Positions 9,567-21,509 are shown, numbered from the stretch's first letter. The stretch: 64,000 bases of DNA from RI-153 sp963721725 (GCA_963721725.1 CAVRLX010000024.1:62001-126000), one strand, 5' to 3'. Translations and numbers: made by a program. The notes: generated by a model from the letters alone, not told the origin.

Positions 9567-10586
9567 TCAACCGGAACTTTCGGCTGAATAGGTTATGCGT
9601 GGATCGAGCCTGGGGTAGATTAAGTCGATGATCAGCACGGCCAGGCCAACGGAGATCGCCAGCAGCAGGGTAATGCCCTGGATCACGGTATAGTCGCTGT
9701 TGATAATCGACTGGTATAGCTGGTAGCCAAGGCCGGGGTATGAAAAGATAATTTCTACTAAAATGGCGCCCGATACCACGTGCCCCAATGCAATGGCAAG
9801 GTGGGCAACTTGGGGCGGAATGGCGTTGCGCACGGCATACCACCAGAGGATGCGCCGCGGGGGTAGCCCCTTGGCTTCGGCCAAGAGCATGTAGTCCTCG
9901 CCAATGGTATTGACCATGAGGCCGCGCATGGTGAGCGCCCACAGCCCCAGGCTGGAAAGGATGATGGAAAGCGAGGGCAGCACGGCGTGTCGGATAACGT
10001 TGACGATAAAAGGCCATGTGAATTCGCGCGCCATGCCGCTGGGATAAGCGCCGCTCATGGGGAAGAGTCCGTTTGTGAAGGCCAGCGCATAGAGCAGCAG
10101 CAGGGCCAGCAGATAATAGGGCAGCACGCCCCAGATCATGACAAAGGGCAACAACATTTTTACCACTTTGGGCGTGCCCTTCCAGGCCAACAGCGCGCCG
10201 ACACCGACACCCAAGACAAAGGTGATAATTACACTAGTGGCAACCAAGCCGATGGTCCAGCCGATGGCGGGCTGAATAATCTCCCACACGGTGGCGGGGT
10301 AGGCAGAGAGCGACTCGCCAAAATCCAGTTGGATGGAGTTCCACAGATATTTCACATATTGGATATAGAGCGGTTCGTTTAGCCCAAAGCGCTCGCGATA
10401 GGCTTCGAACATAGCTTGACCCTGCTCAATGCCCGAACTGGCCTGCGACATGCGCGAGGTGATGGCCCCAATGGGGTTTCCCGGTGCCATGCGCGGGATG
10501 AAGAAATTAAATGAAGCGGCAACAAATATGATCAAGAAAAACATACCAATACGCCGCACAAAATAACTGAGATCTACACCACGCAT
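9567..10586 (-). CDS. ABC importer permease (OppB type)
   Basis: A 339-residue permease. The N-terminal helix (RIGMFFLIIFVAASFNFFIPRM is 22 residues in the source, of which FFLIIFVAASF is the core) is followed by the OppB-type region PGNPIGAIT and a periplasmic loop (GLNEPLYIQYVKYLWN). Five to six core helices and the EAA loop (LAEAKGLPPRRIL) complete it. It pairs with the OppC-type protein. The ATG at 10586 follows a GGAAGAGG-type site. A strong hairpin at 10686-10723 separates it from the binding-protein gene, which usually lowers expression of the permease genes relative to the binding protein. Confidence 0.9.
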   Translation of the reverse strand: MRGVDLSYFVRRIGMFFLIIFVAASFNFFIPRMAPGNPIGAITSRMSQASSGIEQGQAMFEAYRERFGLNEPLYIQYVKYLWNSIQLDFGESLSAYPATVWEIIQPAIGWTIGLVATSVIITFVLGVGVGALLAWKGTPKVVKMLLPFVMIWGVLPYYLLALLLLYALAFTNGLFPMSGAYPSGMAREFTWPFIVNVIRHAVLPSLSIILSSLGLWALTMRGLMVNTIGEDYMLLAEAKGLPPRRILWWYAVRNAIPPQVAHLAIALGHVVSGAILVEIIFSYPGLGYQLYQSIINSDYTVIQGITLLLAISVGLAVLIIDLIYPRLDPRITYSAESSG

Positions 10587-10685
10587 GTTTGCCAGTCCTC
10601 TTCCGCTGATGTCTGCTGTTGCCCGGCATTGTCTGATTAGATAGGAATTTCAGATGCAGGGAGTCAGCTTAAAATACAAGGGATT

Positions 10686-10723
10686 CACCACCCGCCGTTC
10701 GGAATTTTGAACGGCGGGTGGTG
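10686..10723 (-). promoter_or_regulatory. Intercistronic hairpin between binding-protein and permease genes
   Basis: Perfect 15-bp GC-rich arms (CACCACCCGCCGTTC at 10686-10700, complement at 10709-10723) with an 8-nt loop. It lies 36 bp after the substrate-binding-protein stop and 100 bp before the permease start. It lacks a long U tract, so partial termination or 3'-end protection of the binding-protein mRNA is more likely than full termination. This is a usual way to make excess binding protein. Confidence 0.7.
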
Positions 10724-10758
10724 ACAAGATACTTCAATCCATTGCTACAGGAATGTCT

Positions 10759-12552
10759 CTACTGGGCCGGTTCCAGTTCGGTCAGCACACGCAGGAAGTG
10801 CTGCCAATGGCTGGGCGGTTGTACATAGTTGTTGTCCGAGGTGGGCCAGTTGGTCCACTTTGTATCGTTGAAGAGGATGAACGAAGGCTGTTGGATCAAC
10901 GGAATAGCCGGCAATTCGTCGGCCCAGATTGTGGCGGCCTCTATCATGAGTTCCGTCACCCGCGGATCGCCCAGCGGCAGGCCACCCATCTCATCCACCA
11001 GTGCCGAATATTCATCGTTAACCCAGCGACCGGCATTGTTGGTGTTATCTACATATTCTGTCCCAGGCTCGCCCACAGGATTGACCCAAGACTTGTTATA
11101 GCGGTTCATCCCAAACCAGGGTTCGATGACGCTGCCGCAGCCGCTCCAATCGGTGGCACCCTCAAACTGACCACGGCCAGTCTGGTCGCGGAAGATACCC
11201 CATTCCAGAATACGCAGTACGGCGTCGATGCCAACCTGATTGAGTTGCTGCACAACCAGCCGGGCCACGTTCTCCATAAAGGGCGGGGCCACAATGTCGA
11301 TGGAAAGATTAGCTCCATCTGGGCCTTCATAGAAGCCGCTGCCCTCGTTGAGGGTATAGCCCTGACCTTCGATCAACTCGCGCGCCTTGTCGGGATTAAA
11401 CTCAGCAATGGGCGCAATGATATCAGCGATAGAATCTAAGTAGGGCTGCATGGCTGCATAATCGGGGAAGATAAAGGCCGCTGGCACAGTAGCGCCTTCG
11501 TAGAGAACATCTGCCATCTGCTGGCGATCAAACGCATAGGAAAGCGCCCACCGCATTTCCTTGTTGCCCCACGGTTCCACTGTGTGGTTGATGGTGAACA
11601 TCCGCGCGCAAGGATCGCGCCAGGCAAAGGGCGATTCGGCGTTGTAGGAGCGCAGATTCGGGTTACGTTCCTGCATCGACTGCATAATGCTCAGGCTGGT
11701 AGCGCCTCCGAGGTCAAGTTCGTTGGCGACAAGCATTTGATTGATAGTCTCAGTGTTTTGGATCCACGGGCGCTGGATCTCCACCGGGGCGGGCAACTTG
11801 AACGCACCGCTTTTGGCACCCCACCAGTCATCATTGCGGGCATAGACCCACTCGGTGGAGGAGAAGCGCTTTACAGTGTACGGGCCGCTGAAGATAGGCG
11901 CGCCGGTTTCTGCATTGAACGGATTGCGGAAGGTAATCGGATCTTGACCCTCCCAAACGTGTTTGGGCAATGGCACAATCGCCTGTGAGGTCGTCCCCGC
12001 CAAGTTTTCCATAATGAAGCGCGGGTTAGGGGCCGTCAGGGTAAACTTAATCGTGCGGTCGTCCACAGCTTCCACCGACTCGACCCACTTGGTGACTGCG
12101 CCGGACCAGTTAAGTTGCGGCGCGTACTCCTTCAACAGATTGATGGTGAAGACAACATCCTCAGAAGTGAGGGGCGTGCCGTCGCTCCACTCTGTGCCGT
12201 CGCGCAGCGTGACGGTCCACTCGTCCAATGTCTCATTGGCCTCGAAACCCTCGGCCAACCAGCCATCAATGTTGCCTGTCTCGTAGTTCAACATGAAGAG
12301 GGGTTCCATCATGTTTTGGTTCATCCCCTGCAAGATAAATGTGCCGGGAATGTAGGGGTTCCAGATATCAGGAGCGGGAACGTTGACGTTGAGGGCGATG
12401 CGGAGAATGCCATCATTCGCCGCGGGCGCGGCCGGTTGGCTGGCCGTTGTTCCACTGGGCTGGGCGGCGGGGGCCGCACAGGCCGTCATCAGCAGCATCA
12501 GCATGCCAATCACGAACCATATTTTGTACAAACGGGGCTTTACAGCAGACAC
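10759..12552 (-). CDS. Family-5 extracellular substrate-binding lipoprotein
   Basis: A 597-residue binding protein. The signal sequence (IGMLMLLMTACA) ends in lipobox MTAC, followed by a Pro/Ala/Gln/Ser linker and then the SBP_bac_5 fold: the LAEGFEANETLDEWTVTL strand-turn, TEWSDGTPLTSEDVVFT, ALSYAFDRQQMADVLYEG and LIEGQGYTLNEG. The length and the Trp-rich, acidic groove region (WDWW-like stretches, WGIFRDQTGRGQ) resemble oligosaccharide binders of the family as much as peptide binders. I infer possible sugar uptake because glycosidases lie elsewhere in the window, but nothing here proves it. It is the first gene of the five-gene importer operon (12552 down to 6486). Confidence 0.88.
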   Translation of the reverse strand: MSAVKPRLYKIWFVIGMLMLLMTACAAPAAQPSGTTASQPAAPAANDGILRIALNVNVPAPDIWNPYIPGTFILQGMNQNMMEPLFMLNYETGNIDGWLAEGFEANETLDEWTVTLRDGTEWSDGTPLTSEDVVFTINLLKEYAPQLNWSGAVTKWVESVEAVDDRTIKFTLTAPNPRFIMENLAGTTSQAIVPLPKHVWEGQDPITFRNPFNAETGAPIFSGPYTVKRFSSTEWVYARNDDWWGAKSGAFKLPAPVEIQRPWIQNTETINQMLVANELDLGGATSLSIMQSMQERNPNLRSYNAESPFAWRDPCARMFTINHTVEPWGNKEMRWALSYAFDRQQMADVLYEGATVPAAFIFPDYAAMQPYLDSIADIIAPIAEFNPDKARELIEGQGYTLNEGSGFYEGPDGANLSIDIVAPPFMENVARLVVQQLNQVGIDAVLRILEWGIFRDQTGRGQFEGATDWSGCGSVIEPWFGMNRYNKSWVNPVGEPGTEYVDNTNNAGRWVNDEYSALVDEMGGLPLGDPRVTELMIEAATIWADELPAIPLIQQPSFILFNDTKWTNWPTSDNNYVQPPSHWQHFLRVLTELEPAQ

Positions 12553-12964
12553 TTGAACTCTCCTTTGATGTGATGGATGGATCGAAAATCACCTGCAATC
12601 AATCGCGTTGCCAACTTCGTATGGGGGGACAGATAGGATGCAATGTTAGGGTGCAATGTCAAAAAGGGCTACGCTCTTTTGAGCCAGGATGCCGAGCGAT
12701 GGATGGTTACTTCAGTTCGCATCAAATAAAACATCCAATCCCTGGGCTGTCATACGTAAAGATGCTGTGGTATTTCGTGCTGATGCCGCTATCAGGCGGC
12801 GCTGATGATAGGAGCGCTACCGGCTATCAAAATAAGATTGGGCTAATAAAAGGTGAGAAAGCAAGGGGCTTACCGTGAAGGTATCATACTGTTCTTCTGG
12901 CAAGAATGTCAAACCCGCAGCGGTTGTATACAGAATACAGAATACGCAATCGATAGTCTATTTT
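12553..12964. other. Gene-free stretch upstream of the importer operon
   Basis: These 412 bp hold no convincing gene; open frames here lack ribosome sites and family features. The part next to 12552 must contain the promoter of the importer operon, but I cannot point to a clear -35/-10 pair. The distal end meets the comM fragment at 12965. Confidence 0.5.
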
Positions 12965-13262
12965 CTACATCAACCCCCGCGGCCGATACTGTAACGCCTC
13001 GGCCAAGTGTGCCATGCCGATGGTCTCCTCCCCGGCCAGGTCGGCAATCGTGCGCCCCAGTTTGAGCACGCGGTGATAGGCAGCGCTGAGATCCATCTGC
13101 TTCACCGCCGCCCGCATGAGATTCTTGCCCCCTTCGTCCAGATCGCGGAACTTCTGGACTTCCGCCGGTCCCATGTCGCCGTTGACGAGGACGTACGCTT
13201 TGCCCAGCTGGCGCAAAGCGCGCCGCCTGAAATTTGCGCGCGGTCTTCCACGCCCAGCCAGA
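12965..13262 (-). pseudogene. Duplicated 3' fragment of comM
   Basis: About 300 bp repeat the end of the complete comM gene at 17724-18020 with roughly 90 percent identity by eye. The frame is open for 83 codons (GDMGPAEVQKFRDLDEGGK to LQYRPRGLM) but begins far inside the gene. It has lost one codon (SAAYHRVL against SARAYHRVL) and breaks down beyond 13216. It has no P-loop, so it cannot act as a ComM ATPase. The boundary next to the stop codon is the same in both copies (TTCTACATCAACCCCCG), which suggests a segmental duplication or recombination scar around the regulator/LLM block. Confidence 0.8.
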
Positions 13263-13432
13263 CCAAGACGCTAACGGGGCCGAGTTCTGCCCTTAGCGTG
13301 GGAACTGACCTCAGTCAGGCTAATCTGCCCGGAACAGACGCAGCAAACGCCCAGACTTCTTGTTGGTTGCCTTGTGCCTTGGCGTTATCAACCTCCGTTT
13401 GTGGCCATCGTTCCAACATGGTGTCAACGTCA

Positions 13433-16256
13433 TCAGTGTACCAGGGCCTGCATATAAGCTGAACGGCCATATTCTAAGCTCATGCCAACGAAACCGCGGA
13501 TTTCGGCCGCCAACTGTACAGCCGGGGGCAGCGGCACGTCTACTACGGACGATTGCTCCATCAGGAGAACGTAGGCTAATGCTGACAGGGTCCAGAAGAC
13601 ATCATCGAATTCACGGATTTCCAGGGCATTGCACAAAATCTCGGTCAGCCATGACCGTGCGTGGGACGGCTGCAAACTCCCTTTATCAATCAGGAAGTCA
13701 ATAACCCGGAGATGGGGGACGTAGTTATGGGCACCGACTTCTTCAAATATCGCAATGCTGCGCTCAATTTTCTCTTTGGCTGTTGCCCACTCGCCCCCCG
13801 TGGCTGCGGCGAGGGCCAACCAGCGCAGAACGTTGCCTTCGCCCTGGCGGAGTTGCTGCGCCAGGAATATCTCCATCGCTTCTAAGAAGCATGCTTGGGC
13901 GTCACCAACATCGCCCAGGCTGAGTCTATGTTTCCCGCTCTCGACGATGGAGCTCGCCGTCTCGATCTGGACACCTGCGGCGCGATAAGAGAGTGAGCGC
14001 CTCATAATTGAGCATCTCTGCCCGGTGCCGTCCAGCTTCAGTTGTGTACACGAGCGCAGATAGGTTGCGCAGGGCGTCGGCCTGGCCTTTCCGATGCCCG
14101 GACTGCTCCGCTAGGGCCAGCACGCGTTCCGCATGGACGCGTGCCGCATCCATATCTCCTTTGAATCTGCAGGAATCGGATAGGCGGTTATGCAAGAAGA
14201 TCAGTTCGCACACATGTCCATAGCGCTCGAAGATCTCGATGCTTTTGGATAGCTCTTCTCGCGCCTCGATAAAGTAGTTTGACCAGGAGAGCATGAAGCC
14301 CAACCCGCCCAGATCCCAACGCTGTCCACCACGGGTCGCCATGCGCTTCCCACAACTCGACGCTTTCACGGAAACAGATGAGCGCACGCTCATTGTGGCG
14401 TCGCTCTAAACAATAGCCCCGCTGGTAGGCGATGAATGCCCGCTCGAACAACCTCGTTGACTCGTCAATGTCGGGGTGGGCGGCGACTGCCTCCGCCCGG
14501 TCCAGCAATGCAAGTGCGGCGTGGGGATGGCCCAACTGACGCAAAAAGGAGGCCTGCCATGCCAGGCCGCGCATGAGTGTTGTCCTCGCCTCAGTAGATA
14601 CAGCAGGATCAAGCGCGTCAGTCAGCCGTTGAAAGGCAATGTGTCCTTCATTTGGGTGGACAGCGCCACTCAAGATAAAAACCGAGTGTGTCCATCGCCG
14701 GGCGCAACCGTGTGGCGTCTCCCCCTTCGATTGCTCTGCGCCACGCCAACCGAACGTTGTCGATGTCGTTGTCGAGTTCTGCCAGCGCGCCAGCCTGGTC
14801 GGCACCTCTGAGCAGATCGGTACACGCGATCAGCCGCCCGATGAAGTAGTCGCAGTGGCGAGCCGACACGGATTTGGCTTCGGCGGCATCTTCGGCCAGT
14901 TTGTCCACCCCATATTGGTGCAGCAGTTCGTGCAGCCAATAACGGTTGTCGGCGCGATCGTAGTGGAGTAGCGACTTGTAGATGAGGTGGCCCAGATGTC
15001 GTAGGGTTGCGCCGGCCACATCGGCGGCCGCTTGGCGGGTGAAGCCACCTCTGAAGATTGAAAGCTGCCGAAAGACCGCCTGTCCCAGCGCATCCAGGTG
15101 CTGCCACGAGGCGTCGAAGACAGCCCGCATGCTGCGGTGACGCGCTGGAAGATCACGAAAATCGCTGGTCAGAAAATCCAGATTCCGCTGTACTTGAGCA
15201 GCGATATCGGCCAGCGACATGATCCCCACCCAGCCGGCAGAGAGTTCGATGCCCAGGGGCATACCGTCGACAAGTTGACAGATACGCGCCACATGCGGCA
15301 ACTCATCCGGTGTGAAGGCGAAGGTTGGCAGCGGCACGCAGCGCGCTTTGCCGGAAGAGACGCACAGCCGGATGGTCCGTGGCGTCGTCTAAGTTCGCAT
15401 TCAACGGATCAATCGCACCAAGGCCATTGATGGGATAGACCTGCTCTCCCTGCAGGTGCAATCGCTCGCGTGAGGTGGCTAATATGGTTACGCCGGGGGC
15501 GGTCTGCACAATCTCCACCAGCAGACCGATGCCGTCTAGTAGGTGTTCGCAGTTGTCGATGATGAGCAACAAACTGCGCTGTGAAAGATAGGTCAGCAGT
15601 TGTTCTGTACTATCCCATTGGCCGTCGACAAGAATGCGCAGGGCATCGGCAATCGCCAGCGCGATTTCAACTTTCTCAGTCAGCGCAGCTAGAGAGACAA
15701 AGATGATGCCGTCGCTGAACGGATGGTCTTCGTCAGCTGCCAGCCGGTGGGCCACGGCCAGGGCCAGGCGAGTTTTGCCCATGCCGCCAGGCCCCAGGAT
15801 GCTCACGAGTTGTTGATCCGATTTCCGAAGGTAGCCGAGTAACGCCTCGATTTCCGCTTCCCGGCCCACGAAGGGCGTAGTCGGGCGGGGGAGGTCGTAC
15901 ACGCTGGCGTCATCGGGTTGTTCGGGATGGTACGCATCCGCCATCTCCGGTTCATTGGCAGTCAACGCGACAATCTGGCCCAGACCCTGCAAAGCGTCTG
16001 GCATCTCTGTCGAATCGGGGTCCTGGCGCGCATAGGTGACAAAGTCGGCCACCTGCTCAGCAGGCAATTGCAAGGTCGCTGCCATCAACTCCGCCAACTG
16101 CTTAGACGGTCGCCGGTTACCCTGTTCGATTTTGCGGATTGTGACTACCGAACAGCTTGATCGGTCGGCCAGTTCCTGTTGGGTCAAGTCCAGTTGGCGA
16201 CGGCGCAAGCGCAACCAGGCGCCAAAGGTCAATTCTGCTGCCACACAGTTCTCCAT
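13433..16256 (-). CDS. XRE-type HTH, NB-ARC-like ATPase and TPR regulator (four frameshifts)
   Basis: One gene of about 940 residues read through five frames, each junction needing a +1 shift (near 15330, 14700, 14330 and 13990). Residues 10-65 are a Cro/C1 helix-turn-helix (LTQQELADRSSCSVVTIRKI). From about 130 comes a STAND ATPase: TTPFVGREAEIEALLGYL, P-loop GPGGMGKTRLA, Walker B LLLIIDNCEHLL and ILATSRERLHLQGEQ. After a winged-helix arm (LPARHRSMRAVFDASWQHLD), helical TPR-like repeats run to the end. Such proteins are large signal-integrating transcription regulators; the signal is unknown. The start at 16256 faces the lipocalin/LLM gene pair, which it may control. Real decay is possible, but the uniform +1 pattern suggests sequence error. 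Confidence 0.72.
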
Positions 16257-16410
16257 CGGGTTTCATATGCGGTGTTGAAGCCATTGTATCACTTTTTGTA
16301 TCAGTGAGTAACCTCGTTTTCTGAGGCGGAGCGGTGTAGTCTTGGCTAGGCAGTGTTGTCGGTGGCTGGAATTGCCACGGCGTGAGGGATTTGATAGGAG
16401 GAGGCGAACA

Positions 16411-16755
16411 ATGTCATCAATAGTTGGTGTATGGGAACTGATTTCGGATACGCATGATGGCCTGATGATCGACACTGGGAAATATCACATCTTCTTGATA
16501 TCAGAAAAGAATCGATCACCCTATGCCAACGCCAATGAGCCGACCGAGGCCGAAGAGTTGGCGGCTTTCAGATCGGCCTTCGCCGGTGCGGGGATATTTT
16601 CGCTCTCCGGCACCACGGCGACTTACCAAGCGAAACTGGGTACGAGGCCGAACGGTCTCGGCCAGACGTACACCGGCGAGTTCATCGTCGACGGGGACCG
16701 TCTGGTCGAAAATCTGCCGTCGGGCGTCACGCACGAGTGGCGCAGAGTCGGCTGA
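16411..16755 (+). CDS. Lipocalin-like domain protein
   Basis: The ATG at 16411 follows a strong AGGAGGAGG (16397-16405). The product is 114 residues and begins SSIVGVWELIS, the typical opening of lipocalin_5-type small-molecule-binding barrels. It continues with HIFLISEKNRSPY, GIFSLSGTTATYQAK, TYTGEFIVDGDRLVE and THEWRR. There is no signal peptide, so it is cytoplasmic. It lies 11 bp before the LLM flavin enzyme and is surely co-transcribed with it. Ligand unknown. Confidence 0.75.
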   Translation: MSSIVGVWELISDTHDGLMIDTGKYHIFLISEKNRSPYANANEPTEAEELAAFRSAFAGAGIFSLSGTTATYQAKLGTRPNGLGQTYTGEFIVDGDRLVENLPSGVTHEWRRVG

Positions 16756-16766
16756 AGGGGAGAAAT

Positions 16767-17647
16767 ATGAAATTTGGCATTGCACTAAAGCCGGAACTCG
16801 AACGACCCGATAATTGGTCACAGACGTTTATGAGAGGTGGCCGAGGTTGCCAACGATACGGGCTTTGAGTCATTATGGACGTCACATCGTCCGACGGTAC
16901 GGTCGGCAGGGGAGGATAGCCTAGACCCCCTGGTGACGATTGCATCTTTGGTTCATGTCGTCCCCGATATTCTGCTGGGCGTAAATGTGCTGCTATTGCC
17001 GCTCCATGACGCAGTTGTACTCGCCAATCAAGCCGCAACGCTTTCTCGGCTCAGCGGCGAACGCTTTGTCCTTGGTGTTGGCGTCGGTGGCAGCGAAGCA
17101 GAATATGAGCGCTTGGGCGGCAGATTTCAGGCGTCGTCGCCAGCGCGCCGATGAATCGATTGAGGTGATGCGCCGGCTGTGGCGTGAAGGAGCACTGCGT
17201 CGACTTCAGCGGACAATTCTACAACCTGACTGACATGTCTATCAGTCCGCGACCGCGGTCGGGTCACCCACCGCTATGGATCGGCGGTCGTTCGGCGAGC
17301 GGCCATCGACCGGGCGGCACGGGTCGGCGACGCCTGGGCGCCGGCGATGGTCGATCCACAGGCACCTGAGCGAAGGTGTTGCCCGGGTGCGGCAAGGAAT
17401 ATCTGGACGCCCGCTGCCGATCATTGCGACCGCAGAGTTTGTGCATCCGATGCGACCAATCCACGAGGCGCAAAAGGAACGAGTCCATGTTGCCGGCACG
17501 CCACAAGAGATGATCACGACGTTCCGCGCATACGAAGCGGCGGGCCTGGACCACTTGATCTGCCACTTTGTCGCTGACAACATGGACGAGCAACTGTCGC
17601 AGATGCGACTCTTTTCGGAAGAGGTCATGCCGGAATTCGTCGAATAA
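16767..17647 (+). CDS. LLM-class (luciferase-like) flavin-dependent oxidoreductase (about five frameshifts)
   Basis: The start at ATG 16767 follows AAGGGGAGAA. The pieces read MKFGIALKPELERP; FESLWTSHRP, DPLVTIASLVHVVP and GVNVLLLPLHDAVVLANQAATLSRLSGERF (two typical luciferase-barrel blocks); VLGVGVGGSEAEYERLGG; ADESIEVMRRLWRE; PRPRSGHPPLWIGGRS; and a C-terminal ETFRAYEAAGLDHL-type segment ending EVMPEFVE. These are standard segments of F420- or FMN-dependent LLM monooxygenases of about 290 residues. Five +1 shifts are needed. The ligand and electron donor are unclear. It is paired with the lipocalin-like gene and divergent from the large regulator. Confidence 0.7.
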
Positions 17648-17692
17648 TGAAGTGGATTAGATGTGGTTTGATCTATAGAGACGCAAGGTTCG

Positions 17693-17720
17693 GTAGAGAC
17701 GCAAAATTTTGCGTCTCTAC
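17693..17720. repeat. 28-bp perfect palindrome of the TAGAGACGC family
   Basis: The half GTAGAGACGCAAAA (17693-17706) is followed by its exact complement (17707-17720). A further half copy, TAGAGACGCAAGG, lies at 17676-17688. Palindromes with this GAGACGC word are, from memory, abundant in cyanobacteria and filamentous Chloroflexota. It sits between the convergent LLM and comM genes and can terminate both. Confidence 0.75.
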
Positions 17721-17723
17721 TTT

Positions 17724-19253
<1,530 letters not shown>

Positions 19254-19773
19254 GGTCATTTCTCCCGCGCACAATAAAAAGATGGGTACGTCACAGGGTG
19301 GGACGTAGACGAAGGTACCTCAACCGTACTTGGTCAAAGGGGCTTCTGGCCTGGGTTCGCCGCAGAAACGGCGTAGCACATGGCGAAAATCCAGCGTGGC
19401 AATGTTGGCGGCGGTGTGGGCAGGCTGGCGTTAGATAAACGGGACAGCGCACCGGATGGGATCGCTGACCTGATGTTGTCGTACGAAGATGGCTCTATTG
19501 TATGTGATGTGTTCATACGGTGCAACACATTTTTACTGAGTGGCTGCCCATTGTGCAACTTGCTGTAATAAAAATTAGTGAAGCTTGAGCAGATCTGCTC
19601 TATATGAGTGGGCGCGCCCATGTTACTGTTACTTCTTGATTCCACCCCCCACAACCCCCAAAAGCTTTATATGGGCCGATAGGATGACTCCTGCAAAATC
19701 CACGCAGGAGATGTATTCGCGGTGGGGTTTTTTACTAAATTTTTATTTATGGATGAAACAGAGGGAACATCAG
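19254..19773. other. Gene-free stretch upstream of amtB
   Basis: These 520 bp between divergent comM and amtB contain no gene I can support. A 62-codon frame at 19380-19568 has no ribosome site and no recognisable family. The region should hold the comM promoter near its left end and the amtB promoter and leader in the right half. Confidence 0.5.
19647..19733 (+). promoter_or_regulatory. Possible leader hairpin and terminator before amtB
   Basis: A perfect 7-bp hairpin (CTCCTGC 19688-19694, GCAGGAG 19704-19710) is followed by GGTGGGG and a run of six T (19728-19733). GTGGGG could pair with CCCCAC at 19647-19652, or its GTGG with CCAC at 19700-19703. This arrangement resembles a leader with alternative pairings that ends in a terminator 40 bp before the amtB start. 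Nitrogen-dependent attenuation would make sense but is inference; the stems are short. Confidence 0.3.
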
Positions 19774-20994
19774 ATGGAAATTAATTCGGGGGATACAGCA
19801 TGGGTATTGATCTCGACTGCGATGGTAACGCTGATGACGCCGGCATTGGCCTTCTTCTATGGTGGCATGGTGCGCAAGAAGAATATTCTGTCAACACTGA
19901 ATCTGAGCATCATCACCATGGCACTGATTAGTATTCAGTGGGTGCTTTTTGGGTATACGCTTGCCTTTGGGCCGACGATAAACGGCTTGATTGGCGGACT
20001 CAGCCATTTGGGGCTAGCTGGCATTGGCGCAGAACCCAATGCAGACTATTCCACCACCATTCCAGGGCTGGCTTTTGCAGCCTTCCAGATGACCTTTGCT
20101 GTGATCACCCCGGCTCTGATCACGGGGGCGTTTGTGGAACGGGTCAATTTCAAAGCCTATCTTGTCTTTGCCCTGCTCTGGTCAACCCTGGTCTATGATC
20201 CATTGGCCCATTCTGTGTGGGCCGTGGGTGGATTGCTGCGGGTTTCGGGCGCGCTGGACTTTGCCGGAGGAACCGTTGTCCACATTGCAGCGGGCTTCTC
20301 GGCATTGGCCTTTGCCTTGGCGATTCGCTCACGGCGTGGCTATGGCAAGATCGCCATAGAGGCACACAATATTCCGTACACGGTTCTGGGCGCGGGGCTG
20401 CTCTGGTTTGGCTGGTTTGGGTTTAATGGTGGCAGCACGCTGGGGGCCAATGGGCTGGCTGTGGTTGCGCTGGTCAATTCCAATACAGCGGCGGCAGCGG
20501 CGGCTGTGGTCTGGATGCTCTTGGCCTGGAATGATAAAAAACCTAGCGTGCTGGGCATTGTGACGGGGGCTGTGGTGGGCTTGGTTGCGATTACCCCGGC
20601 CTCTGGCTTTGTGACGCCCCTGGCGGCGATTGTAATTGGCGCGGTGGCGGCTCCTATTAGCTATTACACCATCAAGTTCATTCATAGCCGACATCTGGAC
20701 GAATCGTTGGATGTCTTTGGTTGTCATGGCATGGCAGGTGTCTGGGGGGCGCTGGCAACGGGGCTTTTTGCCACCACCTCTATGAACGAGTTTGGATTCG
20801 ACGGTCTTTTTTATGGCAACCCCGATCAGTTGATGATCCAGATCGTCGCTACTGCTGTCGCTGCAATCTTTGCCTTTGTGGTCACCTATCTTCTTGCCAA
20901 GCTCCTTGATGCTATCTTTGGATTGAGTGTCAGTGCTAAGGAAGAAGAAGTTGGTCTGGATATTAGCGCACATGGCGAACGTGCGTACGTATAA
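19774..20994 (+). CDS. amt: Ammonium transporter AmtB
   Basis: The start ATG 19774 (MEINSGDTAWVLISTAMV) is preceded by AGAGGGA at a good distance; the open frame upstream to 19585 is untranslated leader. About 406 residues with eleven predicted helices follow. Hallmarks are the N-terminal LMTPALAFFYGGMVRKKN, the ITPALITGAFVERVNF block, DFAGGTVVHIAAGFSAL carrying the first pore histidine, WFGWFGFNGGSTL, and DVFGCHGMAGVWGALATG with the second pore histidine. It moves ammonium across the cytoplasmic membrane. The gene is followed 41 bp later by a PII gene, the usual pairing in which PII blocks the channel when nitrogen is plentiful. Confidence 0.94.
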   Translation: MEINSGDTAWVLISTAMVTLMTPALAFFYGGMVRKKNILSTLNLSIITMALISIQWVLFGYTLAFGPTINGLIGGLSHLGLAGIGAEPNADYSTTIPGLAFAAFQMTFAVITPALITGAFVERVNFKAYLVFALLWSTLVYDPLAHSVWAVGGLLRVSGALDFAGGTVVHIAAGFSALAFALAIRSRRGYGKIAIEAHNIPYTVLGAGLLWFGWFGFNGGSTLGANGLAVVALVNSNTAAAAAAVVWMLLAWNDKKPSVLGIVTGAVVGLVAITPASGFVTPLAAIVIGAVAAPISYYTIKFIHSRHLDESLDVFGCHGMAGVWGALATGLFATTSMNEFGFDGLFYGNPDQLMIQIVATAVAAIFAFVVTYLLAKLLDAIFGLSVSAKEEEVGLDISAHGERAYV

Positions 20995-21035
20995 TCGATT
21001 GGATAGTGCGGTCAGATCCCAGAGAGGAAGAGACA

Positions 21036-21449
21036 ATGGCTGTTAAAATTGAAGCAATCATTCGGGAAGAAAAGCTTAGTGATGTCAAAGAGGCGCTCAA
21101 AGAGCTTGGCATTATGGGCATGAATGTCTTTGAAGTCCGCGGGCATGGTCGGCAGGGTGGGATTGAACTGGCCGGGCGTACAGGTACATATCAGGTTGAC
21201 ATGCTCCCCAAAATACAAATCAATATTGTGTTGAGCGAGCACAACATAGAGAAGACCATTGACACCATCTGTGCTGCCACGCGCACAGGTGATGCCGGTG
21301 ATGGCCTGATCTTTGTTTATCCCATTCAAGAGGTTGTCCGCATCCGCACGGGCGAACGTGGGAAAGATGCGTTGGTCTATTCAGGCGACATTGATGCCAA
21401 GCGCAGCGTAGCCAAAAACGGTCGTTCCAAAGAGCCTGCCAAGCGCTAA
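21036..21449 (+). CDS. glnB: Nitrogen regulatory protein P-II
   Basis: The ATG at 21036 follows GAGAGGAAGAGACA. At 137 residues it is longer than the usual 112 because of a basic C-terminal tail (KRSVAKNGRSKEPAKR). PII signatures are IEAIIREEKLSDVKEAL, VFEVRGHGRQGG, the T-loop ending TGTYQVDMLPK and GDGLIFVYPIQEVVRIRTGE. Aligned with the E. coli T-loop, the Tyr in TGTY falls at position 51, the uridylylation site, while position 46 is Gly rather than Tyr. It binds ATP/ADP and 2-oxoglutarate and gates AmtB, encoded just upstream in the same operon. Confidence 0.93.
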   Translation: MAVKIEAIIREEKLSDVKEALKELGIMGMNVFEVRGHGRQGGIELAGRTGTYQVDMLPKIQINIVLSEHNIEKTIDTICAATRTGDAGDGLIFVYPIQEVVRIRTGERGKDALVYSGDIDAKRSVAKNGRSKEPAKR

Positions 21450-21509
21450 GCCTTCTTGGTAAACGACTTCAACCTGGCGCACGATAAAATAGAATATTCC
21501 GGCCATCCC

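Noticed and set aside
12447..12878. Open frame of 143 codons on the plus strand
   Set aside because: It overlaps the start of the binding-protein gene on the other strand, has no ribosome site and no recognisable family.
19585..19773. N-terminal extension of AmtB from an upstream in-frame ATG
   Set aside because: The extension has no membrane character, no ribosome site, and AmtB proteins start near the ATG at 19774, which has one.
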